DNA of 64,000 nt from Methylocystis sp. B8 (GTDB lineage Bacteria > Pseudomonadota > Alphaproteobacteria > Rhizobiales > Beijerinckiaceae), in contig NZ_VBTZ01000001.1 in the NCBI RefSeq assembly GCF_005771425.1, positions 124,001-188,000 on the forward strand, read 5' to 3'. The notes under the pieces are model-generated. The model searched no databases. It was not told the origin of the DNA and saw only the letters and a list, made by a program, of their open reading frames with translations. Shown in pieces: positions 53,101-61,413 of this stretch (position 1 is its first letter; each line of letters opens with the position of its first letter). The position numbers were made by a program, and so were the translations under genes.

Positions 53101-55245
53101 CGAGATGGCAAGGCCCAAATGGCCGGAAGAGTCTTTCGCCGTTACGGCCGCGCGATAGGCGCCGGCGCGCAGAAAGGCCGTCACAAGCGCATTGGCGCCA
53201 GGGCCATTCGCTTCGCCTTCGCCAAGGCGCGGCGAAACATTGGCGCCGACGCGAAGCGCCGTCTTCATGCGCCCGAGCGTTTCGACTCGATAAAGGCCGC
53301 CCTGAGGGACATCAAAGCGCAGACGCTTCGTTTCATCGCGCGTAAGATCAAAGAAGGCCGGACGCGCAACGGAAGCGGAAAGCGCCATCGATGTCGGCTT
53401 ACCCGATTCTTCCACCTTCGCCGGCGTGGTTTCAGGAACGAAGATGAGCCCGAGCGCGCGCGATTTTTCGGCGGCGGCAATCCTTATCGTCGCGAGGCGT
53501 TGCTCGTTCTCTTCTCTTTGATCGGCGTACGTCAGCGCGATATCGACGTTACGCGAATCGCGCGCAACCACTTTGCCGGTCTTTGGAAGCCGAACAGGCA
53601 GCGCAAGCTCCTTGCCGGCGTCCTGCCATATAGCTAATGGCGCCTTGTCGAGTTCGGCGGGAAGCGCGACGACGCGCGGCCCGGTCAAAAGTTGCGGCGC
53701 GACATTCGTCAGGATGAGATAGGAGCCCTCTTTTTCGAGCGTCTGAGTCCCAAAAGAAATGGATGGGCGCGAGAGCGTCGGCGCTGGCGCTGGCGCAGAA
53801 AGACCGGGAGGCCCGAGCGTCACGTCGATGACGCCGCCAGAGTCGCCTTTCGGCTCTAGCCTCAGGAAATAATAGCCCGCTTGGAGATCGTAGCGCGCTG
53901 AGTTTTTCCCGTCCGCGCGCGGCGCGAGCGCGCCAAGCGCGGGTTCGATGAAGGCGTCGATCTTGACGCCTTTTGCGTCGATTGCGACGAGCCCATCCCG
54001 CGTCGCCTCGAAGAGGATCGACGTCGGGCCGAACAGATTAAATTTTCCCCGCCACGCCTTTCCAGCGTCGATGCGCGGCGCGTCAGAAGCGATCACCCGC
54101 GTCTTGCCGTCGCGCTCGATACGCGCGAAGAGCGCTGTCGCCGGCGCTTCATCGCCGCCGTCGCCAGCGAGGTCGACGCTGACGAGATGCGGTCCTGACG
54201 CCTCGAACGTTTCGTGATCCGATTGGCGCAAACCGCGCAATGTGAACGCCTGGCCCTCATAGCCGGAGACTTCAAGACGCGCGTTCGTTTTGCCGTCAGA
54301 GGCTAGTCGGACGTTTGCGGAGGGCGTTCGGCTGTTCTTCGAGATCGTCGCGATCTCTTTCGATTCATTGCGCCGCGCTTCGAGCCGCGCGGGCGTTGTC
54401 TGCGTAAGGTCGAGACGGAAGGCGTCGTAGCTTGCCGGCGCATCGAAGCGCGCGGCGCCGAACGGGCCGATCACCCCCTCGGCGACGCCAGCTGCAAGCA
54501 ACGTCGGCTCTTCAAGCCGCAGCATGAAAGGCTGTGCAGCGTCGCCTTGCGCCCAGACGAGTTTTTCGCCGCCGTAGGCGGTGACGACATAGCGTCCCGG
54601 CTCCAATGCGCCTTCGAGGCGCAGCCGGTTCATGGCGCGGCCGGGCTTTGTTTCAACCGTTTCCTGTTCGAAAGCGAGATCGACAAGTTCGCCATCGGCG
54701 CGCCAGACGCGCAGCTCGCTGAGCGCGCGACCGATCGCCTCGAGGCTTACACGACTTTCCGCGCCGACGTCGAAGGCATAGGAACGTTGCTGCAGATCCC
54801 CGAGTTCGCCGCTTTGAATGCGTCCCGGCGCGAGCGTCGGTTTCGATCCTTCTGCTTCAACGAAATTCTGTGCGGACAGCGCCGTCTTGCCGTTTGCGCC
54901 TTTCACGCCGAAGACACGCAGCTTGTAGACGCCCTTATCGAGCAAGGCGTCGATGCGTCCGTCGCGCAGGCCGGGCGCGCCGCTTGAATCAAGCGGGCCG
55001 GCGATCATGTCGACGAGTTCGATGCGCGCGCCTGATGGACTTTTTGCGCGGATCGAATAGCGGCCTAGCGCGGGAACGGTCAGAAGACTCGCGCCGTCAT
55101 GGTCCGCTGGCAGTTCGCTCGGCGCAAAACTGATTGAAGCTTGTTTCGCTCTTGTTTCGGCGACGGCGGTTTGCGTGGCGCGCCATAAGGGCTGCGCGAA
55201 ATACGCCACGGACGCAGCGAGAAGAGAGAACGCGATCCGCCGCAT
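50113..55245 (-). CDS. Giant periplasmic protein with repeated beta-sandwich (PPC-like) modules
   Basis: 1710 residues from ATG 55245, starting MRRIAFSLLAASVAYFAQPL (signal peptide or anchor). The chain is made of many ~90-100-residue units with a common pattern: a strand, GxYRVE or GEYRIE, a turn, and a closing GxYRLxV (for example GLYRVETLGRMKTALRV, GEYRIELLGLKQKWRAR, KGAYRLVVMPKD, GDYRVEARSLAHDD). This resembles PPC or other exported beta-sandwich domains. No catalytic motif is recognised. It overlaps the alpha-2-macroglobulin start by 4 bases, so the two are made together. A longer frame to 55395 has no better start. No family is known to me. Confidence 0.72.
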   Translation of the reverse strand: MRRIAFSLLAASVAYFAQPLWRATQTAVAETRAKQASISFAPSELPADHDGASLLTVPALGRYSIRAKSPSGARIELVDMIAGPLDSSGAPGLRDGRIDALLDKGVYKLRVFGVKGANGKTALSAQNFVEAEGSKPTLAPGRIQSGELGDLQQRSYAFDVGAESRVSLEAIGRALSELRVWRADGELVDLAFEQETVETKPGRAMNRLRLEGALEPGRYVVTAYGGEKLVWAQGDAAQPFMLRLEEPTLLAAGVAEGVIGPFGAARFDAPASYDAFRLDLTQTTPARLEARRNESKEIATISKNSRTPSANVRLASDGKTNARLEVSGYEGQAFTLRGLRQSDHETFEASGPHLVSVDLAGDGGDEAPATALFARIERDGKTRVIASDAPRIDAGKAWRGKFNLFGPTSILFEATRDGLVAIDAKGVKIDAFIEPALGALAPRADGKNSARYDLQAGYYFLRLEPKGDSGGVIDVTLGPPGLSAPAPAPTLSRPSISFGTQTLEKEGSYLILTNVAPQLLTGPRVVALPAELDKAPLAIWQDAGKELALPVRLPKTGKVVARDSRNVDIALTYADQREENEQRLATIRIAAAEKSRALGLIFVPETTPAKVEESGKPTSMALSASVARPAFFDLTRDETKRLRFDVPQGGLYRVETLGRMKTALRVGANVSPRLGEGEANGPGANALVTAFLRAGAYRAAVTAKDSSGHLGLAISPAILAPTAKLVDAGIARATLDSGKGAIVPIEIAREGEYRIELLGLKQKWRARLEDADGWPLAAPGETQRLTRRFEKGAYRLVVMPKDVEARMVARLTPVVPAKTLEGHGPHPLPFGETQRLQWREPQARDATRAPDLWRFSLYGDAEIDLSIGEGMVGEIFKGEKESVGKVAAGRPFKSKLSAGDYRVEARSLAHDDRLDYEISLDSQELQPGATRAIEPPTRVDLSLAKDSVVDLSSFGAIETIGVLKDGKGDVIERLQPRVDDWNVALSRRLPAGNYRLELEPLGAQPSAPVEAQEASSEETVEVSNDGEASGEGASQEETAENDDAPLSGVELRLSLLEEKNGGPLPFSGEKTLNGAGAHILSLAPAPAGSLALIAARSESDAAISIERRDADGKWRAIGVERGRSPVAAWPAAGDRELRAVVWSIGGGDAPITLSARAVERRARQLGDVALDPVEGVAGVCVGKVAAPDSSLVTLDTQQDVAAGSMAASLLRPARSGPLAPQAQDLWLISRGDCSARIGVAAFDWKGAEISLDIGEGERAHLVPLAPPAGKQRLWLARSAFAQPALDGGRGVGVAPGAALTLAGEAPLALWNAEGSAPMRVALSAIDVDARPAVKGGALFSGIIPPMSVQPIDMDEAAGPLAIDLAGGLAAFAEPRVVFGDGAATSRILHGVKSRALLVNLTQAPLPARIAREPGENRRLDVTRAFTRFFPAAGQISLPLDAGTNDRLIVSGARATVISNNGRISRGENIALDGAGEAIIDHGPGLVAFWIERAGASPWPTPAARALNPPQRVTLEGAAMRFAVKSDKPALLKATGAAPAIVSFTQNGGRETLAFANGVDLSRYMTPGEATLDIYAPYEGTLSGALDISTQPVVEAHEGVNDAVAASPGASALFSFEVKEARDIGLGIRGEPDRVSARLMDAQGKALGEGVAQTMKLSPGRYFLEARTPPDAPATTIRVAIVGLSPPVNAPPAEIVAELLDKAGMKKSKAQ

Positions 55246-55484
55246 AAGCGTACCGTACACCAGCCGGGGATTCGCCGGGAGGGGCGCATCGCCGCTGGTT
55301 GCGAGCATAGGCCGCGCGCCGCGCCTGAGTCGAGAGCGATGCGCCTCTTGCTGCGACGATTCCTTCATGCCCTTGTCCCACGCGCTCTTTCCCACCGGCC
55401 CGTTTGGAGCCGGCCAAAATATCTTTTAGGCTAGGTTTTGTGACTGGGGATTGCGCGAGCGCACATCAAACCGGAGAATTCGGC

Positions 55485-55877
55485 ATGCGGCGGTCGGTAT
55501 TGGCCTTGGTTCTTTACGCCGCGCTCTCGTGTGGCCAGGAAGCGGCGGCGATAAAGCTGATGCTGGCCTATCCGGCGGTGCTCCGCGCAGGTCCCGAGGA
55601 GCACTATGCGGCGATTGAGACGGCGCCGGCGGGGACTGAAGTCAAAATCATACGCGACGATCCGAGCTGGACGCGCATCGCCGTTGGAAACAGGCGCTTT
55701 TTCGTCGCGACGCTCGAACTTGTCTTCGTATCCTCGAGGGTCACCGAGACGTCGGGCTGCGATTTTGGCTATCCTTATTCAGGCAGCAATCAATATTTCA
55801 CCTGGCCGCCGACTGAGTTACGCCACAGCTGGCCGCTTGGCGAGCTGTTCGGCTACCACAACCGGTTTCCTTGCTAG
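55485..55877 (+). CDS. Exported SH3-like domain protein
   Basis: 130 residues from ATG 55485 (CCGGAGAA upstream). After a signal peptide (MRRSVLALVLYAALSCGQEAAA) comes an SH3b-type segment: AYPAVLRAGPEEHYAAIETAPAGTEVKIIRDDPSWTRIAVGNRRFFVA. The C-terminus has GCDFGYPYSGSNQYFTWPPTE and ends in Cys. Bacterial SH3 domains bind peptidoglycan or metals. It is divergent from the giant protein operon and converges with the transglycosylase gene. Confidence 0.75.
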   Translation: MRRSVLALVLYAALSCGQEAAAIKLMLAYPAVLRAGPEEHYAAIETAPAGTEVKIIRDDPSWTRIAVGNRRFFVATLELVFVSSRVTETSGCDFGYPYSGSNQYFTWPPTELRHSWPLGELFGYHNRFPC

Positions 55878-55886
55878 AGCATGGGA

Positions 55887-58130
55887 TTAAAGGCCGGCGT
55901 GCGCCAGTTCGACCTGCGGCGGCCGCGTCGCCTTATCCTCGAACTTCGCGCGATAGACGACGAAATTCTCCATCACGCGCTGCACGTAATTGCGCGTTTC
56001 GGTGATGGGAATCCTCTCCACCCAGTCGATCGGATCGACATTGGGCTTGCGCGGGTCGCCATAGGCGTCGATCCATTGTTTCACCCGCCCGCCGCCGGCG
56101 TTGTAGGCGGCGAATGTGAGGAGATAGGCGCCTCGATATTCCCCAAGCAGAATGCCGAGATGCGCCGCGCCGAGCTGGGCGTTGAACGGCGGATCGTTGA
56201 GCATCCGCGACATGTCGAAGCTCACGCCGCGCATAGAGGCGGTGTGCCGCGCGGTCGAGGCGATCATCTGCATCAAGCCCATAGCGCCGGCGGATGAAAC
56301 GGCCTTTGGGTCAAAGGCGCTTTCCTGCCGCGCGACAGCGAAGACGATCGAGCGCGACGCCGAGCCTGGAAGCGCGTTGAAGGTTGGAACCCCGTAGGCG
56401 GGGAAGGCGACGTCATCGAGCGCAATTCCCCGGTAGGACGCCGCCTTGCCGTAAACGAGCGAGAGTTTGGCGTCTCCTTGCCGAGCGATGACATCCCCGA
56501 GCGCTGCGACTTGGGTCTCATCTTGCAAATACTTGGCGCCGTCGAGCGCAAACGGCGCAGCAATGTCCTTCTCGCCGAGCGCGAACAGCAACTCCGCCAC
56601 CCGAACCGCTTCGTGACGGCTTTCGCCCGAGGCGGCCGCAGGCGCCGGACGAATTGGCCGATCTTCCGCGCCCAGGCGCGCGCTGGCGAGCTGTCCATAG
56701 AAGGTGGTCGAATGCGCCGCCGCCTGCTGATAAAAATCGAGCGCCCTCGAGTCGTTCTCGACTTCCGCCGTGCGGCCCAACCAGTACGCCGCCCGCGATT
56801 TCTGCAGCGGAGTCTCGGCAATCTCGGCGAGCAGCTTGAAATGCCGCTCAGCCTTGATCGGATCGTTTAAGAATCGCAGAGCGATCCAGCCGGCGCTGAA
56901 TTCGGCGTCGACTTTGTTGCTGGTCTTAATCGCGGCGTGCTGTGCGCAAAGAATATAAGCGGTCTGGGAATCGCCCTGATCGAGCAGCTTACGCGCAACA
57001 AGGCGCCGCTCCTCCCACCAGGCGTCGCCGTCGACGACGAGTTCAGCTTCGTGCGGCGCTTTGCGCAGCAGCGCGCCAGCTTCGGCGAATTTATTGGCCG
57101 TGCGCAGCTTGTGAACGCGTCCGTAGAGCAGACCGGGATCGTCCTGCAGCGACGAAGGCACATTCGCGATCAAACGGTCGGAGCCAAGAATGCGGGCGCG
57201 GGCGAGCAGGGTGACATCCTTGCCGGCGAGCTCCGCGGCTCGCAAAGCCAACACATTCTTGCTCGCATAAAGAAGGCGGTCGGCGCGAAACTTATGGTCG
57301 GCCGCCGTCAGAAGCTCGCCAAGCTCCTTAGTAAAGGCCGTATCGAATCCCTGTCCGATATCGTCGTAGCGCCAGGCTTGGCGCGCTAGCGCCGCGGCCG
57401 CCTCGAAATTTCCTTCTCGCGCCAGCGCTCGCGCCAGCGCATATCTCCCATATCCGGTGAGCGGCTTTGTTTCGGCGAACCACGCCAACACGGTTTTGTC
57501 GGGATGGCGCTCCGCGACCAGCGCCTCCTCGCCGCGGCGGCGTAGCCAATCCGCGGCGGGCCAGTTGGGGTGGGCGGCGAGGAATGCGGAGATTCGCTTG
57601 AAGCCGGCTTCGCGCGCGTGAAGACGAAGGGCGACCCAGCGCGCTGCGGCGTCAGCGAGGGAGCCCTTTATCCGCGCTGCGTCCTCATCGCCGTGAGAGA
57701 AATCGCCAGCCTTGTAGAAGGCGACCGCTTGGATGAAAGCGTCGGCGTCGTCGCCGAGCAAAGCCGCAGCGGTTGCCGCCGCCACCTTGGCGCCATTCGA
57801 CCGGCGCAAAGTCGGGGCGTTCGCCACGATCGGGGGTAGTGCGCCGTCTTCCGCGCCAAAGAGCGAATTTCCGAGAGGATGCGCCGCCTCTTTGTCGGAG
57901 CGGTCGCGCTCGATGAATTCACGCACAGTCACCTGCAAGGAGCCGACCCGAGAGCGCCAGACGCCGAGACTAAGGGGAACTGTGGGCGTCCAGCGCCAGA
58001 GCGATATGCGCTTCGCTTCGCCGTCGCCGAGACGGTCAAGTCCACTGAAGGCGGGCGCGGCGATCGCGAGGGCAGCCACGCCGATCGTCAGTCTGAAGCG
58101 CGTCGCAACACGTCGAGGCAACATCATCAC
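55887..58130 (-). CDS. slt: Soluble lytic murein transglycosylase (Slt70-like)
   Basis: 747 residues. The signal peptide lies at about 1-30. A long alpha-helical superhelix of TPR-like repeats runs from ~100 to 560 ([43 protein letters not shown]). The SLT domain is at ~580-720, with the catalytic Glu in [20 protein letters not shown], then [12 protein letters not shown] and [25 protein letters not shown]. It cleaves glycan strands with formation of anhydro-muramic ends in the periplasm. Length is typical. Confidence 0.93.
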   Translation of the reverse strand: MMMLPRRVATRFRLTIGVAALAIAAPAFSGLDRLGDGEAKRISLWRWTPTVPLSLGVWRSRVGSLQVTVREFIERDRSDKEAAHPLGNSLFGAEDGALPPIVANAPTLRRSNGAKVAAATAAALLGDDADAFIQAVAFYKAGDFSHGDEDAARIKGSLADAAARWVALRLHAREAGFKRISAFLAAHPNWPAADWLRRRGEEALVAERHPDKTVLAWFAETKPLTGYGRYALARALAREGNFEAAAALARQAWRYDDIGQGFDTAFTKELGELLTAADHKFRADRLLYASKNVLALRAAELAGKDVTLLARARILGSDRLIANVPSSLQDDPGLLYGRVHKLRTANKFAEAGALLRKAPHEAELVVDGDAWWEERRLVARKLLDQGDSQTAYILCAQHAAIKTSNKVDAEFSAGWIALRFLNDPIKAERHFKLLAEIAETPLQKSRAAYWLGRTAEVENDSRALDFYQQAAAHSTTFYGQLASARLGAEDRPIRPAPAAASGESRHEAVRVAELLFALGEKDIAAPFALDGAKYLQDETQVAALGDVIARQGDAKLSLVYGKAASYRGIALDDVAFPAYGVPTFNALPGSASRSIVFAVARQESAFDPKAVSSAGAMGLMQMIASTARHTASMRGVSFDMSRMLNDPPFNAQLGAAHLGILLGEYRGAYLLTFAAYNAGGGRVKQWIDAYGDPRKPNVDPIDWVERIPITETRNYVQRVMENFVVYRAKFEDKATRPPQVELAHAGL

Positions 58131-58332
58131 CGCGTTTCCCTACTGGCGTGAAAAGCTGCTCTCATTTGCTTTACGAAGGGTCAACTCCCTGCGCCGCTTA
58201 CGATTTCGATATCTCGCGGCCTCCTATTATAGCCTAGGGCTTTCCCGAACGCAGCCCAACGGCTATGAAGGGCGCCTCAATATTAGCGACGCGATTGCGG
58301 CGGCTCTGGGGCGTAGGGAAAGCTTTGATTCA

Positions 58333-59226
58333 ATGAATGGAAAGCCGATTTTTCATGGGTCGATGACGGCCCTGGTCACGCCGTTTTCCCATGGAGAAGT
58401 CGATTATGACGCACTTCGCGCGCTGATCGATTGGCAGATCGAGAATGGGACGCACGGGCTCGTGCCGGTCGGCACCACGGGCGAAAGCCCGACGTTAAGC
58501 CACGAGGAGCATGGTCGCGTCATTACCGAGACGATTCGCGCCGCGCGGGGGCGCGTGCCGGTTGTCGCCGGGGCGGGCTCGAACAATACGCGCGAGGCGA
58601 TCGCCATCGCCGGCCATGCGGAGCGCGCCGGAGCGGACGGTCTCCTCATCGTTACGCCCTACTACAACAAGCCCAATCAGGAAGGGCTGTATCTGCACTT
58701 CAAGGCGATCAACGACGCCGTCTCGATCCCTATTATTATTTACAACATCCCGCCGCGATCGGTCATCGACATGAGCGTCGAGACGATGAAGCGTTGCGCC
58801 GGCTTAAAGAATATCGTCGGCGTGAAGGACGCGACCGGCAATATCGGCCGCATTTCACTTCAACGCGAGGCGATGGGTCCGGATTTCATCCAGCTTTCTG
58901 GCGACGATCTCACGGCGCTCGCCTGCATGGCGGCGGGCGCGCATGGCTGCATCTCGGTCGTCGCCAATATCGCGCCGCGGCTCTGCGCCGATTTGCAGAA
59001 TGCCTGTCTCGCTGGCGACTACGCCAAAGCGCTGGAGATTCAGGACAGGCTGACGCCGTTGCACGTTGCGACTTTTCTTGAGGCCGGGGTCACAGGCGCC
59101 AAGTATGGTCTCTCGCTTCTCGGCAAGGCCGAGGAGGGGGTGCGGCTTCCGCTGGTGCCGTGCACTCAACCCACCAAGGACCGCATACGGGCAGCGATGG
59201 TTCACGCTGGCGTGCTCGCGGCTTAA
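58333..59226 (+). CDS. dapA: 4-hydroxy-tetrahydrodipicolinate synthase
   Basis: 297 residues from ATG 58333. It condenses pyruvate with aspartate semialdehyde in lysine and meso-diaminopimelate synthesis. The Schiff-base Lys165 in VGVKDATGN, Tyr137 in IIYNIPPRS, and GTTGESPTL are present. The upstream 190 bases to the slt start contain no gene. smpB follows 47 bases later, a common neighbour. Confidence 0.96.
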   Translation: MNGKPIFHGSMTALVTPFSHGEVDYDALRALIDWQIENGTHGLVPVGTTGESPTLSHEEHGRVITETIRAARGRVPVVAGAGSNNTREAIAIAGHAERAGADGLLIVTPYYNKPNQEGLYLHFKAINDAVSIPIIIYNIPPRSVIDMSVETMKRCAGLKNIVGVKDATGNIGRISLQREAMGPDFIQLSGDDLTALACMAAGAHGCISVVANIAPRLCADLQNACLAGDYAKALEIQDRLTPLHVATFLEAGVTGAKYGLSLLGKAEEGVRLPLVPCTQPTKDRIRAAMVHAGVLAA

Positions 59227-59273
59227 ATTTCAGATCGCGTTTCGCCTTCGTCGAAACGCTTCGAGGGCAGTCA

Positions 59274-59750
59274 GTGGCCGCAAAGCCGGAGCCGAATTTC
59301 AAGGTCGTCGCCGATAACCGCAAGGCGCGCTACAACTACGAAATCGGCGAGACTTTCGAAGCGGGACTGGCGCTGACGGGCACCGAGGTGAAGTCGCTGC
59401 GCACCGGCAAGGCGACGATTGCCGAGAGCTACGCCCATGTCGACCGGCAAGGCGAGGCTTGGCTCGTCAACGCCAACATTCCGGAATATCTGTCCGGCAA
59501 TCGCTTCAATCATCCGCCAAAGCGACCGCGCAAACTGCTGCTCAAGTCGCGCGAGCTAGCCAAGCTCTCTCAGGCAGTCGAGCGGGAAGGCATGACAATC
59601 GTGCCGCTCAAGCTTTACTTCAACGCCAAGGGTAGGGCGAAGCTGCAACTCGCGTTAGCAAAGGGCAAGAAGCTGCACGATAAACGCGAAGTCGAAAAGA
59701 AGCGGGACTGGAGCCGAGAAAAAGGTCGGCTGCTTCGCGCGCGCGGCTGA
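59274..59750 (+). CDS. smpB: SsrA-binding protein SmpB
   Basis: 158 residues from GTG 59274 (CGAGGGC upstream). It delivers tmRNA to stalled ribosomes. Family features are the N-terminal [41 protein letters not shown], and the lysine-rich C-terminal tail [26 protein letters not shown]. The tmRNA gene itself is not in the window. Confidence 0.96.
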   Translation: MAAKPEPNFKVVADNRKARYNYEIGETFEAGLALTGTEVKSLRTGKATIAESYAHVDRQGEAWLVNANIPEYLSGNRFNHPPKRPRKLLLKSRELAKLSQAVEREGMTIVPLKLYFNAKGRAKLQLALAKGKKLHDKREVEKKRDWSREKGRLLRARG

Positions 59751-59760
59751 ATCGAACCAT

Positions 59761-59794
59761 AAAAAATTCGGCGTCTCGAAGACGAGACGCCGAA
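59761..59794 (-). terminator. Rho-independent terminator for the NYN-domain gene
   Basis: Perfect 12-base stem TTCGGCGTCTCG / CGAGACGCCGAA with an AAGA loop. On the minus strand it is followed by TTTTTT, so it ends the gene stopping at 59823. On the plus strand there is no T-run after it, but the stem may also help smpB. Confidence 0.9.
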
Positions 59795-59822
59795 GCATTG
59801 GCCTTCACTTAATCGCTGAGCG

Positions 59823-60431
59823 TTATTCGCCTTCATCTTCGGCGTGAGCCGCTTGGGGTGCCGGACGCGGACGCTCCTGATAGCGCTGCATACGCTCGGC
59901 GCGCTCGCCGGGATCGCGGCCGATCTTTCCGACAAGATGGATGAGGTCGATGAACTCGTCCGCCTGCCGACGCAGTTCGTCAGCGATCATCGGAGGTTGG
60001 GTGGTGATCGTCGAGATCACCGAGACCCGCACGCCGCGCCGCTGTACGGCTTCGACCAGAGAGCGGAAGTCGCCGTCGCCTGAGAACAGAACCATGTGGT
60101 CGATATGCTCCGCCATCTCCATGGCGTCGACCGCAAGTTCGATGTCCATATTGCCTTTAACTTTGCGACGGCCCAGAGAATCGACGAATTCCTTCGTCGG
60201 CTTCGTCACAACGGCGTAGCCGTTGTAGTCCAGCCAATCGATCAAAGGCCGGATCGATGAATACTCCTGATCCTCGATCAGCGCGGTGTAGTAGAAGGCC
60301 CGGATCAGCCGGCCCTTGCCCTGAAATTCGCGGAGCAAACGCTTATAATCAATATCGAATCCCAACGATTTAGCGGTCGCGTAGAGGTTCGCGCCGTCAA
60401 TGAATAACGCAATTCGTTCGATATCTGCCAT
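59823..60431 (-). CDS. NYN-domain (LabA/DUF88) protein
   Basis: 202 residues. PIN-like NYN nuclease fold with conserved acids: Asp12 in FIDGANLY, Asp in NMDIELAVDAM, and the SGDGDF motif. Such proteins are predicted RNases or RNA-binding proteins; physiological roles in Alphaproteobacteria are not settled. Monocistronic, with a good terminator, and divergent from rpoZ across 380 bases. Confidence 0.9.
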   Translation of the reverse strand: MADIERIALFIDGANLYATAKSLGFDIDYKRLLREFQGKGRLIRAFYYTALIEDQEYSSIRPLIDWLDYNGYAVVTKPTKEFVDSLGRRKVKGNMDIELAVDAMEMAEHIDHMVLFSGDGDFRSLVEAVQRRGVRVSVISTITTQPPMIADELRRQADEFIDLIHLVGKIGRDPGERAERMQRYQERPRPAPQAAHAEDEGE

Positions 60432-60811
60432 CTCAGTCTCACGGTCGGGTTGTTATGTTAATTTCGTGCGGAACTGGCTAACGCCGTCAACCCGCAGCTC
60501 GGCGTCGCTTCAATTTTTTCCAAGTTCAGCGCCGAAAGTCTCAAGGGCGATTGCGCCGTTCTCGCGGCGCCGCCCGAGCCTTTCCGCAGCCATCCCTGAA
60601 AAAGCGCAGCGCGCGTCTCCTGAGATACATCGCCTCTCGATGTCGGAGCGTCAAGAGGATTAGCGACTTTTTGCCGACAAATCATGGAGCGTCTTCTAGA
60701 GAAACAAGGTCAAATACCGTCAGCAAAGCATCTAGCGCCAAGAGATTATTGCCTAATTTTCATAATTGGCGTATCAGCCCTACTCTCGAACCGAATGGAG
60801 CTTGACAGCAG
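60432..60811. other. Gene-free interval between NYN gene and rpoZ
   Basis: 380 bases without a convincing reading frame or RNA gene. Its right part (about 60660-60811) is more AT-rich and is the likely place of the rpoZ promoter; I cannot name -35/-10 boxes with confidence. Confidence 0.4.
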
Positions 60812-61198
60812 ATGGCGCGCGTTACTGTCGAAGATTGTATCGACAAGATCGAAAACCGCTTCGACCTCGTCCTTCTTGCTGCGCATCGGGCGCGGAACAT
60901 CTCGTCTGGTCAGCCGATTCTTGTCGATCGCGACCGCGACAAAAATCCCGTTGTCGCTCTGCGCGAGATCGCTGAAACGGCGTTTGCGCCGGAAGACCTT
61001 TCCGAGGACTTCATTCACTCGCTTCAGCGTCACGTCGAAGTCGACGAGCCGGAAGCCGAAGCTGCGCCTGCCTTGACGCCCGCAGTTGGCGGCGAGCTCG
61101 AAGGCGAGGCGCAATTCGACCGCATGACCGAAGAAGATCTGCTGCGCGGTCTCGAAGGGCTGGTGCCGCCCGCCGAAGTCGAGGACGAAGCAGAGTAG
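60812..61198 (+). CDS. rpoZ: RNA polymerase omega subunit
   Basis: 128 residues. The omega core [33 protein letters not shown] is followed by VVALREIAE and a longer acidic tail ([11 protein letters not shown]...EDEAE) of the alphaproteobacterial type. It stabilises RNA polymerase and takes part in ppGpp binding, which fits its place before the ppGpp synthetase gene, 215 bases away. Confidence 0.96.
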   Translation: MARVTVEDCIDKIENRFDLVLLAAHRARNISSGQPILVDRDRDKNPVVALREIAETAFAPEDLSEDFIHSLQRHVEVDEPEAEAAPALTPAVGGELEGEAQFDRMTEEDLLRGLEGLVPPAEVEDEAE

Positions 61199-61413
61199 TC
61201 GGCGGTCGGGCTAAACTTCTTGAGCTGTTCGCCTGGTAAGTCCGGGCAGCAGCCGCGCATTTGCGCGTCGTCGCTGTTGGTCATAGCGGCCACCCTGCGC
61301 TATTCTTGATTTAATGCTCCTGCCGCTCCGGCGCCGCTCGTCTGCTTTGTGCGTTAAATCGACGCATGGGTGGCGGGCGCGTCGGCGCATAACCATTCTT
61401 CGGCGCCACCCAC

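Noticed and set aside
60432-60811. tRNA or tmRNA in the gap near smpB and rpoZ
   Set aside because: No cloverleaf, CCA end or tmRNA tag reading frame could be found by eye.
60800-60815. TTGACA just before rpoZ as a -35 box
   Set aside because: It lies within about 10 bases of the start codon, so no -10 box or leader would fit.
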